Part shown: piece after piece, positions 51,101 through 60,516 of the stretch
Numbering within the stretch: position 1 is the stretch's first letter
Layout: each line of letters opens with the position of its first letter
Assembly (NCBI GenBank): GCA_932294295.1
Contig: OW028582.1
Coordinates: 36,844,204 to 36,908,203, forward strand
DNA: 64,000 nt
Direction: 5' to 3'
DNA from: Alitta virens
Lineage: Eukaryota > Annelida > Polychaeta > Phyllodocida > Nereididae
Translations under genes and position numbers: made by a program
Notes under the pieces: model-generated
What the model was told of the DNA's origin: nothing
The model's database searches: none
Seen by the model: only the letters and a program-made list of their open reading frames with translations

Positions 51101-51664
51101 TATCCGTTGCCATTCATGAGGAGGATACCAATTAACTTAGCCAAATTCCTCGGCAAGACCACCACAAGGTATCGCTGGTTCGCATTTGTGTACCTGTTCA
51201 CGATGTTCTTCCTGTTACCACTCTTAATTTTCGCTCTGTCAATTCCTGGCTGGTACGTTTTAGCTGCGTTTGGCATTCCTGTTATTCTGTTACTCATCAC
51301 AATAGGGGTCGTTAACCTTATACAGAAGCACAAACCAACATGGCTGCCGGAGCGGTTCCGCACATGGGAATTTCTTCCTCTCTGGATGAGGTCATTAGAA
51401 CCTCTAGACTCGCAAGTCAATAAGTTAATCCATGCTTGTTCTTGTTGCAAATGCTGCAGAAAATTAGACACTGCCAACTTTTCTATCGAAGCAGATGAAT
51501 CAGCCCAACCAGACAGTGAGGAAGAACTTAATTCGCTTCACAGCAATAACACATCAATTAATTTTGATCATACAGACAAAAATGGTCATGCAAACAAATG
51601 CAAAAACTCACTCGCAGCATCTAAACATTCATTAGCAAACCTGAATTTCGAAACCAATGTGTAG
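38246..51664 (+). CDS. SLC34A: SLC34-type sodium-dependent phosphate cotransporter, nine exons
   Basis: A plasma-membrane protein that would bring inorganic phosphate into cells with sodium. I join exons 38246-38317, 40250-40385, 40808-40933, 41311-41451, 43117-43225, 48795-48993, 50167-50278, 50381-50431 and 50643-51664. All have AG acceptors, GT donors and matching phases, and give 655 residues, usual for SLC34. Seen: an acidic soluble N terminus; first hydrophobic core from about 76; QSSST at 142-146 and QSSSV at 397-401, the paired QSSS motifs of the two inverted halves; MGANIGTS at 170-177 and [12 protein letters not shown] in the second half; [10 protein letters not shown] at 201-210; a large extracellular loop encoded by exons 6-9; a cysteine cluster (581-587) like that of vertebrate NaPi-IIb; and a final TNV that fits a class I PDZ ligand. 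D205 matches the aspartate that established work links to electrogenic transport, so I infer electrogenic. Orthology to one vertebrate paralogue (A1, A2 or A3) is not claimed. Exons 6-9 are duplicated downstream. Confidence 0.95.
38521..38791. repeat. (CTAT)n microsatellite in intron 1
   Basis: Tetranucleotide repeat of about 270 bases with CTGT, CTAC and CTGC variants. The serine/tyrosine/leucine-rich open frames it creates are artefacts. Confidence 0.98.
40005..40165 (-). repeat. Dispersed repeat, family D (intron 1 copy)
   Basis: The stretch shares 'aactggagtgtgcattgcgc', 'agagccttgtg', 'ccacagtgttacca' and 'ccacgaggaggcccaggac' with 46160-46290 and with the split copy at 41878-42350. A short piece ('aactggagtgtg') is repeated within it. 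The strand is arbitrary. Confidence 0.75.
41878..42350. repeat. Dispersed repeat, family D, split by a SINE
   Basis: The left part (41878-41955) and right part (42271-42350) of family D are separated by a family A SINE at 41961-42270. The break falls after 'gttggccactggg', a point that is uninterrupted in the other two copies, so the SINE inserted into an existing family D copy. Confidence 0.8.
41961..42270 (-). mobile_element. tRNA-derived SINE, family A, near full length
   Basis: The minus strand starts 'gcagctggttggcctaatgg' then 'ttaaggcatctgcc' (A-box region) and 'ccaggttcgatccctggcc' (B box). The family body follows with 'ggaggtgccttgtactcggt', and it ends near 'cagtagcattgagacatt'. 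It lies in SLC34 intron 4. Confidence 0.9.
42271..43116 (+). other. Rest of SLC34 intron 4
   Basis: Besides the family D end and a reversed family C tail near 42885-42935, I see no element. The acceptor at 43111-43116 is 'tttcag'. Confidence 0.6.
43365..43660. mobile_element. 296-bp foldback element with about 79-bp arms in intron 5
   Basis: The left arm begins 'tatagtattacgatctcggt' and the right arm ends with its inverse complement. By eye about 79 bases pair without mismatch, then a 6-base gap, then 'gcaggaaagttgcac' pairs again. The flanking TA suggests a TA target-site duplication, as in Tc1/mariner-type MITEs. The loop contains a B-box-like 'ggttcgaatccc'. In pre-mRNA it would fold into a long hairpin. 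Confidence 0.9.
44826..45352. repeat. Compound CTAT / TA microsatellite in intron 5
   Basis: Over 500 bases of CTAT tetranucleotides and CTATA variants, with a (TA)n core of about 80 bases near 45023-45104. A larger unit, 'gggtgcactatcta', is repeated at about 45210 and 45297. Confidence 0.97.
45501..45796 (-). mobile_element. tRNA-derived SINE, family A, near full length
   Basis: The same order as 41961-42270: reversed A box ('aaccattaggccaatagctg'), B box (reverse of 'gggatcgaacctgggacc'), body and end 'ctcaatgccactgc'. It lies in intron 5. Confidence 0.9.
46160..46290 (-). repeat. Dispersed repeat, family D (intron 5 copy)
   Basis: The uninterrupted family D core runs from 'gctagacaggcataactgg' to 'ccacgaggaggcccagga'. 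Its minus strand gives a frame similar to that of the intron 1 copy, but with no known protein match. Confidence 0.75.
46430..46805 (+). mobile_element. C-terminal tail of a non-LTR retrotransposon
   Basis: From 46432 the plus strand reads [20 protein letters not shown], a stop, and later [13 protein letters not shown] and [13 protein letters not shown] before a stop at 46734. This is the pattern of the last part of a LINE ORF2, with the closing IRDL and FLCTS blocks. It is followed by 'gaggtatgaataaac', likely its 3' end. It lies in SLC34 intron 5. Confidence 0.65.
47151..47540 (-). mobile_element. Non-LTR retrotransposon C-terminal fragment, cut by duplication edge
   Basis: The minus strand frame (47529-47218) reads [20 protein letters not shown] and [20 protein letters not shown]. 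The WKKALRxIWxLPxxTH block is typical of the region after the RT domain in several LINE clades and resembles the element at 7.4-8.5 kb. The reading is lost at 47150, where the unit begins. Confidence 0.75.
47711..47880 (+). mobile_element. tRNA-like SINE, separate family
   Basis: The head reads 'tggtctagtggttaaggcat' (A box) and 'gtgggtttgaatcccacc' (B box), close to a tRNA. The body 'gccttatcaggaagttcc' follows. It differs from families A-C. Its duplicate is at 55776-55945. Confidence 0.75.
48225..48405 (+). mobile_element. Decayed SINE, family A
   Basis: The pieces 'acaaggtgcctatgctgtag', 'agccttatcatctcatcgtt' and 'gcctgagggcagtagcac' are in family A forward order with many changes. Confidence 0.55.
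49127..49244 (+). mobile_element. SINE, family B, decayed
   Basis: The body is recognisable ('tggtccctgcctgtcctaat', 'cagaaatacaggacgtaggg') and the head is reduced to 'gggtcctgggtcgac'. Confidence 0.75.
49678..49783. mobile_element. 106-bp foldback element in intron 6
   Basis: The left arm 'gcttacaattaggactactg' continues through 'cctccaacggcttataa', and the right arm is its near-complete inverse complement ending 'cctaattgtaagc'. The arms are about 43 bases with few mismatches around a 20-base centre. The duplicate is at 57735-57840. Confidence 0.9.
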
Positions 51665-54600
51665 ATAAGTTTACATAGTTGCAACACGTCACAATAAATA
51701 TGATGTCATCAAACAACCTCTTGTGGTACCTTTTCTCTGCATTGGTTACAGCATTTTCTGCCAAGGGCAGGTGGCACAATGTTTCAGAACCACAACTTTG
51801 GGAGTGAAGTACACGATATATTATTAAAAGTTTAAATGAAATCATTCTTTTGTTATTTTGGATGAGATTCACATGCTTCCAACTTAGCATTTTCAAACGT
51901 TTGCATCAACAATTAGGATTGATGCTTGGTTTATTCCAACTTGAATAGACCCTGCTCGTACCACAGGAAACCAGAGACTGAAATGTTAATATTGAATCTC
52001 TGAACAAATAAAACATTTAAATGATATAATTTATTATTATCTTTATTGCACCATTCTAGGTCTATATACACACATACCAGACGTTCTGCAGCAACTTTTT
52101 TTTACAATCGAAGAAATAGTGTTGACATCTTTCATTCGTTTGCTATCATCTAAAGCTTGAAGTTCACCCATCGCCTACTATGTAGGCATTCACACATTAT
52201 CTCCACACAATTGTAAAACTACAATACAATGAAAACAAATCTGTAGTGTGTTATAAACATCAGAATTTACACATCTATTTCGTTGATACAAACGACAGTG
52301 AAAATCCATCCACGTGACGTTAAAATATTTAATAAATAGTGCTGTATTAAATTTGTAGTATATGCATTTCACCACCAATTTGCTGCCGTGAACAACATAT
52401 AATTTAAATATTATATAACATGGAATATGCAGTTTTTTGTATGTATACAGCTTCGATTCAAGAAGTTAGGTCAGTGTACAAACTTTAAGTAAAATAAAGC
52501 GGATACTGCTGATTTATCTAATTGCAATATATTTCAATAAAACAAGGCCTTATGAATAATGCAGGGTTGTTAGACAGCCGCAAATCCTCTATAAAATTTA
52601 ACTCGATCTGCATTTTACGGCACGCACATTTACCACACAACATCTAGATATGGATAACATCATTTACACCATCTTTGATTCTTTCGATCACAGAAACATT
52701 TATAACGAATCAGATGTTCTTGATTTTAATCATTTTCAACAATAAAGGAGCCATGAAAACTTTCTTTACTTGACAATCAGACGTTACTGACAAAAATTCT
52801 GCAGTTACGGATTTCATTTACAATAATAACAGTAAATACGTTAAATAGTTATATTGCATTTTGAAGCATGCAATGTTTAAGTTTCGTATCATTAATTACG
52901 TACTGTTGACAGTCATATACATTGCAAGAAAAGGCAGTTTTGTAGAAACATGTATTGATTAAATAATTACGATCCCTGTAAATTATTATGATCCCTGTAT
53001 TCAATTGCAGTTACATTATTTAACAACAGATCTATTCTAGTTCAAATAAAGATCTCATACAATGCTTACAATTTTTCACTTTAAACCCTTTACCATGCCA
53101 TATTTTGCACACAGATTAAAATCGGCCGCAATAGCTGTCACCTTAATAAAAGGTGGTCATATAAAAGGGGTTGGCCATTTAACAGGTTAAGGTGATTATT
53201 TATGCTGTTTTTAGAATGACATCTGATTTGAGGGTTTTGTTTTTCCTTCACAAGTTATAAGAAAACTTATTCGCGTGTCATGATGCTTCAGGCATTTACT
53301 GGAGGTATATTTCAGAATTTACTGTGAATAAGGTCATAAATGAAACAAAACGATTAAGTGCATATTAAAATTAGACAGTTTCCTTTCACCTATACAACAC
53401 TGAGGAAATAAAAGCCGTACAATAAAATATTTTGTACGAGCTGATTATAATTACCTAAAAGACATAAAATTACCTTCACTTAACCAAATAGCATAACTAA
53501 TACTAAAATAAATAACTAAAAGGATATAATATACAGTAATTGAATAATACATAATATACCTTAGGATTTTTAATAAGGTAATTCAACAATTTTCGATCAG
53601 GAAAATGGTAAGAATTTCTACATTCTTTTTTACACTCCAATGGAATGCTAGTTTTATCACCATCTAAATCTCCTGTTGTAGTTAAATGTTAAATGACTAG
53701 TCGCAGAAGGAGTCTTAATTTATCAGTTTCTATAGCAATCATGAGACATTACATTAAATACACAATCATATATATGTTGATTAGTACCATTCATATATTG
53801 CAAATTTTCAAAATGGATAGATAACAGCATTTCATAAAATTTCGTAACTTTCAACTTTCCGAAATTATTTTAGATTTGTAGATTTAAATAACATGACATT
53901 TCCGTGTAACATAAATTAATTATAACATTCAATTAAATAACAATATTTTAAATATATAAACTGTTATTGCATTAATTTATTAATATCCAATTTAAACGTC
54001 ATGCATTGGTGATTAATAAATTAATTGCTATTACCATAAACCATGCAAAATATGAATATACATGCAATTATTTTCAATGTATGATATTGTGAAATTGGTT
54101 AAATGCTGAACTTATCATTCCACAACTAATGAAAATTAGAATCTATAGATATTGACAGTAAATTTATACTTAAGATGAGTATCAAAGATAAGATAAGACA
54201 AAGCTAAAAGTAAATAGTATATGAATAAATATTTCTTAGTTTTTAACTGTACAACATTCAGATAATTTTCATTCATATTTCAAGTAATTGGTAAAACATA
54301 CTGATGCTATGGCAAGGTGATAGAAATAAAATCTTTTGATAAACATGGGATATCAAATACAGGCATTTACGTGAAAAAGTCATATATTTGCTGCTTTATG
54401 TATAATTGTCTTGGCTGTATTTGCTTAATTAGAAGCCTAGAGTCTTAATACTTTTAAAACTCACATACTTTAATTATTGTAACTTATTTTTGATACAGCC
54501 CGTCCTGCTAATATGACAGGAAACCACTAAGGTCATAATAATAATTTTTATCAGCACAGGTTTAAGGATAAGGTGACAAGTATATTCCTTGCTATGGGAC

Positions 54601-54790
54601 AAGGACGGAGTTGTGGCTCGAACCAATGCTCCCAGAGTCACAGCACTAGAAGTCCCACCATCTTGGCCGTTGACCCATCCTATCGTTCACCTTTTTTTCA
54701 TCTACACTTCTCTCTGTCAGAATGTTTTAGATCTGCCCCTGGATGGGTGGATATGGAAAGTGCAACCCTCTATAAAAAGCTCTTGCTGCT
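51665..54790 (+). other. 3' untranslated region and flank of SLC34
   Basis: No coding exon is visible. Sequence is AT-rich. The transcript end is probably early in this stretch (see the AATAAA sites). Confidence 0.6.
52007..52012 (+). terminator. Candidate polyadenylation signal of SLC34
   Basis: AATAAA about 343 bases after the stop codon, followed by T-rich sequence. Another AATAAA is much closer, near 51693. Which one is used cannot be told from sequence. Confidence 0.35.
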
Positions 54791-54795
54791 ATCTA

Positions 54796-55028
54796 GGGTT
54801 GATTGATGACATGAGAGAGAGTAGGAGTCCCCCCATGTTACATATTTACCCCGAAGATGGGGTCTTTCATATGCCTCAGCTAAGACACTGAGTACAAGGA
54901 ACTGCTGCCTCATCCAAACTACATCCAGCTGACTGAGATGATGCTCATGAAAGATGTCTGGGACTGGGATTGAACCCGGTTCCTTCAGAGGAGCAGGCAA
55001 TTTTCTTTCCACTAGACCACCCAGCTGC
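54796..55028 (-). mobile_element. SINE, family A variant
   Basis: The minus strand begins 'gcagctgggtggtctagtgg' (A-box region) and 'gaaccgggttcaatccc' (B box), then the family A body ('tgtactcagtgtcttagctg'). The copy in unit 2 is at 63607-63839. Confidence 0.8.
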
Positions 55029-55089
55029 ACCCTGGACGTCACTAAGTAACCCCGACAACTATACTGACGGGTATTGTATAAATCAGCCA

Positions 55090-55605
55090 GGCTCCTAATC
55101 AACCAAATACAATATGGATTTATCATATAACTGATGTAGCTGCGGTTTTTGTAAATTCTAATATTTCAGACAATCTTTGAGACCTGAGAAAATAAAGTAC
55201 ACTTCTCATGCTGACAGAGTCAATGCTCATGGCATTTTGCATCACATATGCAATCACTGGGACCTTGTGATTCAGAGCAGAATTAGCAAATCGTAACATT
55301 CTTTGCATAAACATGTGTCTGGCACATGACATTCTTGTGAGGCATGCTACTATCACAGTGAGTCATATATGGTAATTTCCATATCTGCCGTAACGCTTTT
55401 TTCCACACAACGCAAAGTTTTTCGATACTTTTTAAAGTGCTGTAATAATGCACCATAGAATGATGAGCAATATTTGATGAAAAGCTCTGATTGAATTTCT
55501 GGAGACAAATTTCCAAATTTGCAACGGAAGCCATTAAATTTTCTGTAAAACTTGGTAGTAATTCAATCAATATCTGTACATCGGATGCCAGCAAATAATC
55601 TGTGA
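55090..55605 (-). mobile_element. Non-LTR retrotransposon fragment spanning the unit junction
   Basis: The minus strand repeats the [17 protein letters not shown] frame (55594-55283), and an adjoining frame (55356-55123) runs across the unit 1/unit 2 junction at 55215/55216 as NAMSIDSVSMRSVLYF. That is the same kind of block as [13 protein letters not shown] at 46.5 kb, so retrotransposon coding sequence is continuous through the junction. Confidence 0.7.
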
Positions 55606-55775
55606 ATAATAAAAAGTTTGTCCATTTTAAGATTTCATTGGGTCATAAAAATGGTGAATACGATGTAAAATTAATTAACACCATCTTTATATATTCAATA
55701 ATTTAATTCTAAAGGATTCTACTATTCATTATTTGCTGATTTCATATTCAGCTATAACAGGTGTAGGCCATTACT

Positions 55776-55945
55776 GGGTGGTCTAGTGGTTAAGGCATTT
55801 GCAAGATAACACAAACTCCAAGAGGTAGTGGGTTTGAATCCCACCATGACCCAGAAATAAAACGCTTTGAAATCTTTCCATATATACATTGCCTTATCAG
55901 GAAGTTCCTGACACTGGTTTGAGCTCCAAACATCTTGATCAAGCT
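55776..55945 (+). mobile_element. tRNA-like SINE, unit 2 copy
   Basis: It duplicates 47711-47880 with a few base changes, and moved with the segment rather than by transposition. Confidence 0.75.
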
Positions 55946-56862
55946 AACAAGGTTTTGAGCCAATAAGGGTATACACTTTGGTACCAAACATTCTAAATAT
56001 AGATTGACCTTAAACCCAGAGTAAACCATCTTGTCCAATCGCTGACAACATCAATTATGGCCCCTGGAAACGACATGTTAATATTCGCAGAAAATCAAAT
56101 AAATTATTGGCAAGGTCAGATAAGCAAACATTAGGCGAAGCAATATTCTAAGAAAAAATCTAAATGAACCAATAACAACACAAAAATATTCTGTAAGTCA
56201 TGAATTGAGCATTCTGTAAGTCATGAAAATACCCATTACACTGTAAACCCAAATAAGTCTTTCTTGAGATGGTACAAGGAATTATATTATTAAGTATCTG
56301 GTTGGTGCAACGGTGTCTTTTACAAGGTGCCTATGCTGTAGCAACTTAAAATACCCATCCATGGAGTAAGTTTGGTAAACACCAAGCCTTATCATCTCAT
56401 CGTTACATTTGCCTTAGTTGTTGAAAACATACACCGAATAAGCCTGAGGGCAGTAGCACATAGACTTACATGTACAGTACAACACGAGCCTCTGGAGAAT
56501 TCTATTGACTACAAGTGAATATATATATATATATTATATATATATTTGCCTGATGTTCATGATTGGTGCTTTACGATTTTACAAATACCTTTTGTATTTT
56601 AAATATTAAGTCATTGTTGAAACTGATACGGCTGCAGTGTATTGTTGATAATCTAGCACTAATTATGTCAAGATGATATTGTGATACTGTACATTCATAT
56701 TAAATTTAAATAGTACTTCTAAAGGCCTACACACCAAAAAAGCAAATAAACTAACTTGCATTAACTTTTCAGTTCCTGGAGTCCACAATTCTGTTTTCCA
56801 GGTCAGATCTTCACATTTTCCAGTGAATTTATTCCTGATTTTCTTCCATTTTCCTATTCCAG

Positions 56863-59721
56863 ACGAGCATTCTCTGCTGCAACAGTCCACGACATGTTCA
56901 ACTGGCTGACGGTGATTACTCTGCTCCCCGTGGAGGTCGCCACTGGTTATTTGGAACACTTGACGTCAGCCATTGTTAAGACTGCCAACTTAGGAGCAGG
57001 CGGCGAGCAGCCGGAATTTCTATCAGTTCTGACTAAACCATTCACTAATCTCATTGTTTAGGTTAGTCTGACATATCAATCAATCATACAATTAATCAAT
57101 CAGTCAATCAATCAATCAGCACTTGAATGAATGAATGAATGAATGAATAAGTGAATGAATGCACATTTTTCAGTCTCATTTGTTAGTAGAACTTCTCGGA
57201 GTGGGGTCCTGGGTCGACTTTCATCCTTCATCTCATTTTCATGTGGTCCCTGCCTGTCCTAATTAGCTCATCAGGTGCAGAAATACAGGACGTAGGGTCC
57301 TAATCCACCCGCCAAACAGTACTAGTTAGTTAATCTGTCCCAATACTGAACTTACTTCATTTACACATTCCAAATATAGACCTTAGTTTCATTGGAACAC
57401 CAAGCTTTTCCTTTTATCTCCATTCATTCTTTCCTCCACAGACTCAAACTAATGGTTTCATTAAAAAAGACAAATTAAAGATCACACAGCCAAACACACA
57501 GGAACTATTTATAGGCCATCAGCAATTTTACAGGTTTTTTGCTTTAATGTTCTGCAATTGAATCCATCAACTTACAAAGATCTTGTTAATGGACTTTTTC
57601 CGTACATGATAGACAATCGTCTAGTAGTGGTTTAAGTGACACACGAGCAACTCACCGCAACAACTGCAATTCTGTCCTCCGCCCCCAGATGGCAGTTGAG
57701 GATGGAAGCACTAGAAAAGCCCTCTGGTGTCAGTGCTTACAATTAGGACTACTGCCTCCAACGGCTTATAAATGAGGATACATGAATAAGACCATATCCT
57801 CCTTTATAAGCCATTGGAGGCAGTGGTTCTAATTGTAAGCAATTTATTCTCACATGGTATATATACATTATAAGCACAAATACCTACACACTTCACTCCT
57901 GTTAGAATCACCCTTGTTTCAAAACAGGTCAATAAATGTATCATTGGAATTTGGAACCAGTGTTGGCTCTGCTAGCATGTAACTTGGAGGCAGTATAAAG
58001 TTATTTTACAGTGTTTGAATTGAAGTCAAATTGTAAATCTGATTCAAAGTTGGTTCAACGAAATTAGTAAGGAAGAAATATAGAAATTTTCTCATATTTA
58101 TTACACAGCATTGGAATTCTGTACGTTCAAAGGCTTACTTCACATTAGAATCTTTTCAAGCCTCACAAAGGAATGCTTTAGCCTACTTTACACCTAGAAA
58201 ACTCTTCCATTTGTCTTTTACAGGTTGACAAAAGTGTCCTTGAAAAAATAGCTGAAGGAGACCCAGACGCTGACTCAATGAGTCTTCTCAAATATTAGTG
58301 TGACTTTGAAATCATCGCAGTCACTCAAGAACCAGGTAACTTAACAATTTGATTGGTCATTGTTAAATACATCCAGAAAAGTATGCATACATACTGTGTG
58401 GACTGTCATTTTCATGAAAGGACTTATTTTATTACAGGGTATCACCTCACGACAGTGTCGCCAACAAAATTTGTTGGAATCACACCATGTAAGTTCATTA
58501 AATTGTTATAAATATATTTTGAGGTCATTAATTGTACAAGGTCACATCATTGACCTCACTTATAGAGCTCAAAATACATTATTGTTAAGGACAGTTTATT
58601 AAGGTCACCAATTGTTCAGGCTCATAACAATGACCACACTTAAAGAACCATCTATATGTTGATTATATCTTTAATATCTTTGCTCTTTCTCTCTTGAAGG
58701 TCGTTACATGTTCCATGGCACATCGATGAGTGAACAAGCAGTGGGAGGCTTGGTATTGATGATCGCTCTGTTCATGTTATTGACTTGCCTTATCATCATG
58801 GTAAAAATACTCAAGTCACTTCTGCAAGGTTCAATGGCAAACGTCATCCAGAAGACTATCAACGCAAACTTTCCAGGCCTTGCAGCTTGCTTAACGGGAT
58901 ATGTCGCAATTTTAGTCGGCGCAATTGTGACTACGCTCGTTCAGAGTTCTTCCGTTGTAGCATCAGCTTTAACTCCTCTTGTTGGACTCGGCGTCGTCAC
59001 GGTTGAACGAGTTTACCCCATGATGCTCGGAGCAAATATCGGAACCACATCCACAGCTATTTTGGCTTCGTTCGCGGCATCAGCAGCTAAAATCGAAGCA
59101 TCATTTCAAATCGCACTGTGTCATCTGTTTTTCAATCTGACTGGTATAATCATCTGGTATCCGTTGCCATTCATGAGGAGGATACCAATTAACTTAGCCA
59201 AATTCCTCGGCAAGACCACCACAAGGTATCGCTGGTTCGCATTTGTGTACCTGTTCACGATGTTCTTCCTGTTACCACTCTTAATTTTCGCTCTGTCAAT
59301 TCCTGGCTGGTACGTTTTAGCTGCGTTTGGCATTCCTGTTATTCTGTTACTCATCACAATTGGGGTCGTTAACCTTATACAGAAGCACAAACCAACATGG
59401 CTGCCGGAGCGGTTCCGCACATGGGAATTTCTTCCTCTCTGGATGAGGTCATTAGAACCTCTAGACTCGCAAGTCAATAAGTTAATCCATGCTTGTTCTT
59501 GTTGCAAATGCTGCAGAAAATTAGACACTGCCAACTTTTCTATTGAAGCAGATGAATCAGCCCAACCAGACAGTGAGGAAGAACTTAATTCGCTTCACAG
59601 CAATAACACATCAATTAATTTTGATCATACAGACAAAAATGGTCATGCAAACAAATGCAAAAACTCACTCGCAGCATCTAAACATTCATTAGCAAACCTG
59701 AATTTCGAAACCAATGTGTAG
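56863..59721 (+). pseudogene. Partial SLC34 copy, exons 6'-9', with two stops
   Basis: Exons 56863-57061, 58224-58335, 58438-58488 and 58700-59721 correspond to exons 6-9 of the upstream gene, with all splice sites kept. Exons 1-5, the promoter and the first QSSS motif are absent. Exon 6' ends with TAG (57059-57061) where the upstream gene has CAG for Q261, and exon 7' has TAG (58296-58298) where the gene has TGG for W286. Exon 9' stays open for the full length: I count one amino acid change (R to L in the FPG(R/L)AACL segment) and two silent changes against 1022 bases. This points to a very recent copy. It cannot make a full transporter. Exon 9' could still be used as an alternative last exon, which I consider unlikely. 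A null allele mis-assembled in tandem is an alternative. Confidence 0.85.
57735..57840. mobile_element. 106-bp foldback element, unit 2 copy
   Basis: Duplicate of 49678-49783 with one visible change in the right arm. Confidence 0.9.
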
Positions 59722-59740
59722 ATAAGTTTACATAGTTGCA

Positions 59741-60516
59741 GCTCAAAGCTTTTCATATCTATAGATCAGAAACATTACATCTAAATCATCCTGTGTACTT
59801 CATATTATTTATTAAATGTAATTAAGTAATCCTTGGCATACATTTCTTGTCACTTATTTCCAATGTTATCATGTTCTGAAAAAGTATCCCCAAAGGAATT
59901 GTCAATGTCTCAATGCTGCAGGATCACCTTTGCCAACTTATATGACCAGCTGCCAGATGCAGATGTAATGATGAGATGGCTTAAGAGTCCACACCATGCT
60001 ACACATTTTCCCATGGTGAGACTAGCCTCAGCATAAATACAATGCACCTCCAATTTCTTATGTGATGGACATCCAGCTGGGGTGAATGCCTTAACTATAA
60101 GGTTGCCCAGCCGCAATTAACTGGCAGCAAGAGACATTTTGGAATTGATCAACTACACATTCTGGCAAGCATATAATTAAGAAATAAAAATACAAAATAG
60201 ATAGGTATCCGATATGTTGACAATTAGATTTCCAGTTTCTAACAAGAGAAATTATGTGTCCAGTGATTTCCAGTGTTCTACCACAAAGAGACCAAAACAA
60301 ACTGACGGCCCAACACCATAGAACCAGATTAGGTCTATGATTGAACCCCATTGGCAACTTACAGCACAAAGCAATGCACATGCCAGTTTTTCCCAAAATA
60401 TGACACTATCAATTCAGCGAAGAAATGAGACAACTCAATGAAATTCTCATCCTATAGGGAGAAAAAGTAACAGAGCCTACAGGGGGCACTACAACTGTAG
60501 CAAATAAAAAAAGATG
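59741..60516. other. Segment present only in unit 2
   Basis: Between 'catagttgca' and 'acgtcacaataaat', unit 2 carries about 774 more bases than unit 1 (junction at 51683-51686). The segment includes a decayed family A SINE at about 59905-60115. I see no terminal repeats or target duplication, so loss from unit 1 is at least as likely as gain in unit 2. It starts 20 bases after the stop codon, so it changes the 3' untranslated region. Confidence 0.85.
59905..60115 (-). mobile_element. Decayed SINE, family A
   Basis: The pieces 'tgtctcaatgctgcaggatc', 'gatgtaatgatgagatggct', 'gagtccacaccatgctacac' and 'ctataaggttgcccagccgc' follow family A order with many changes, so the copy is old. Confidence 0.7.

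Larger units (their letters stand above)
47151..55215. repeat. Tandem duplication, unit 1 (8065 bp)
   Basis: Unit 1 begins at 47151 ('agagtcaatgctcatggc') inside SLC34 intron 5 and ends where the same sequence starts again at 55216. It covers the last 1.6 kb of intron 5, exons 6-9 and about 3.5 kb of 3' flank. The sequences left of 47151 and left of 55216 differ at once, which fixes the edge. Confidence 0.95.

Noticed and set aside
51064..51477. 137-residue frame on the minus strand
   Set aside because: It is the antisense shadow of SLC34 exon 9; the copy at 59121-59534 is the same for exon 9'.
54573..54891. Frames of 77 and 100 residues in the 3' flank
   Set aside because: They overlap a SINE and show no family motif. 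The repeat at 63384-63702 is due to the segmental duplication and not to selection.
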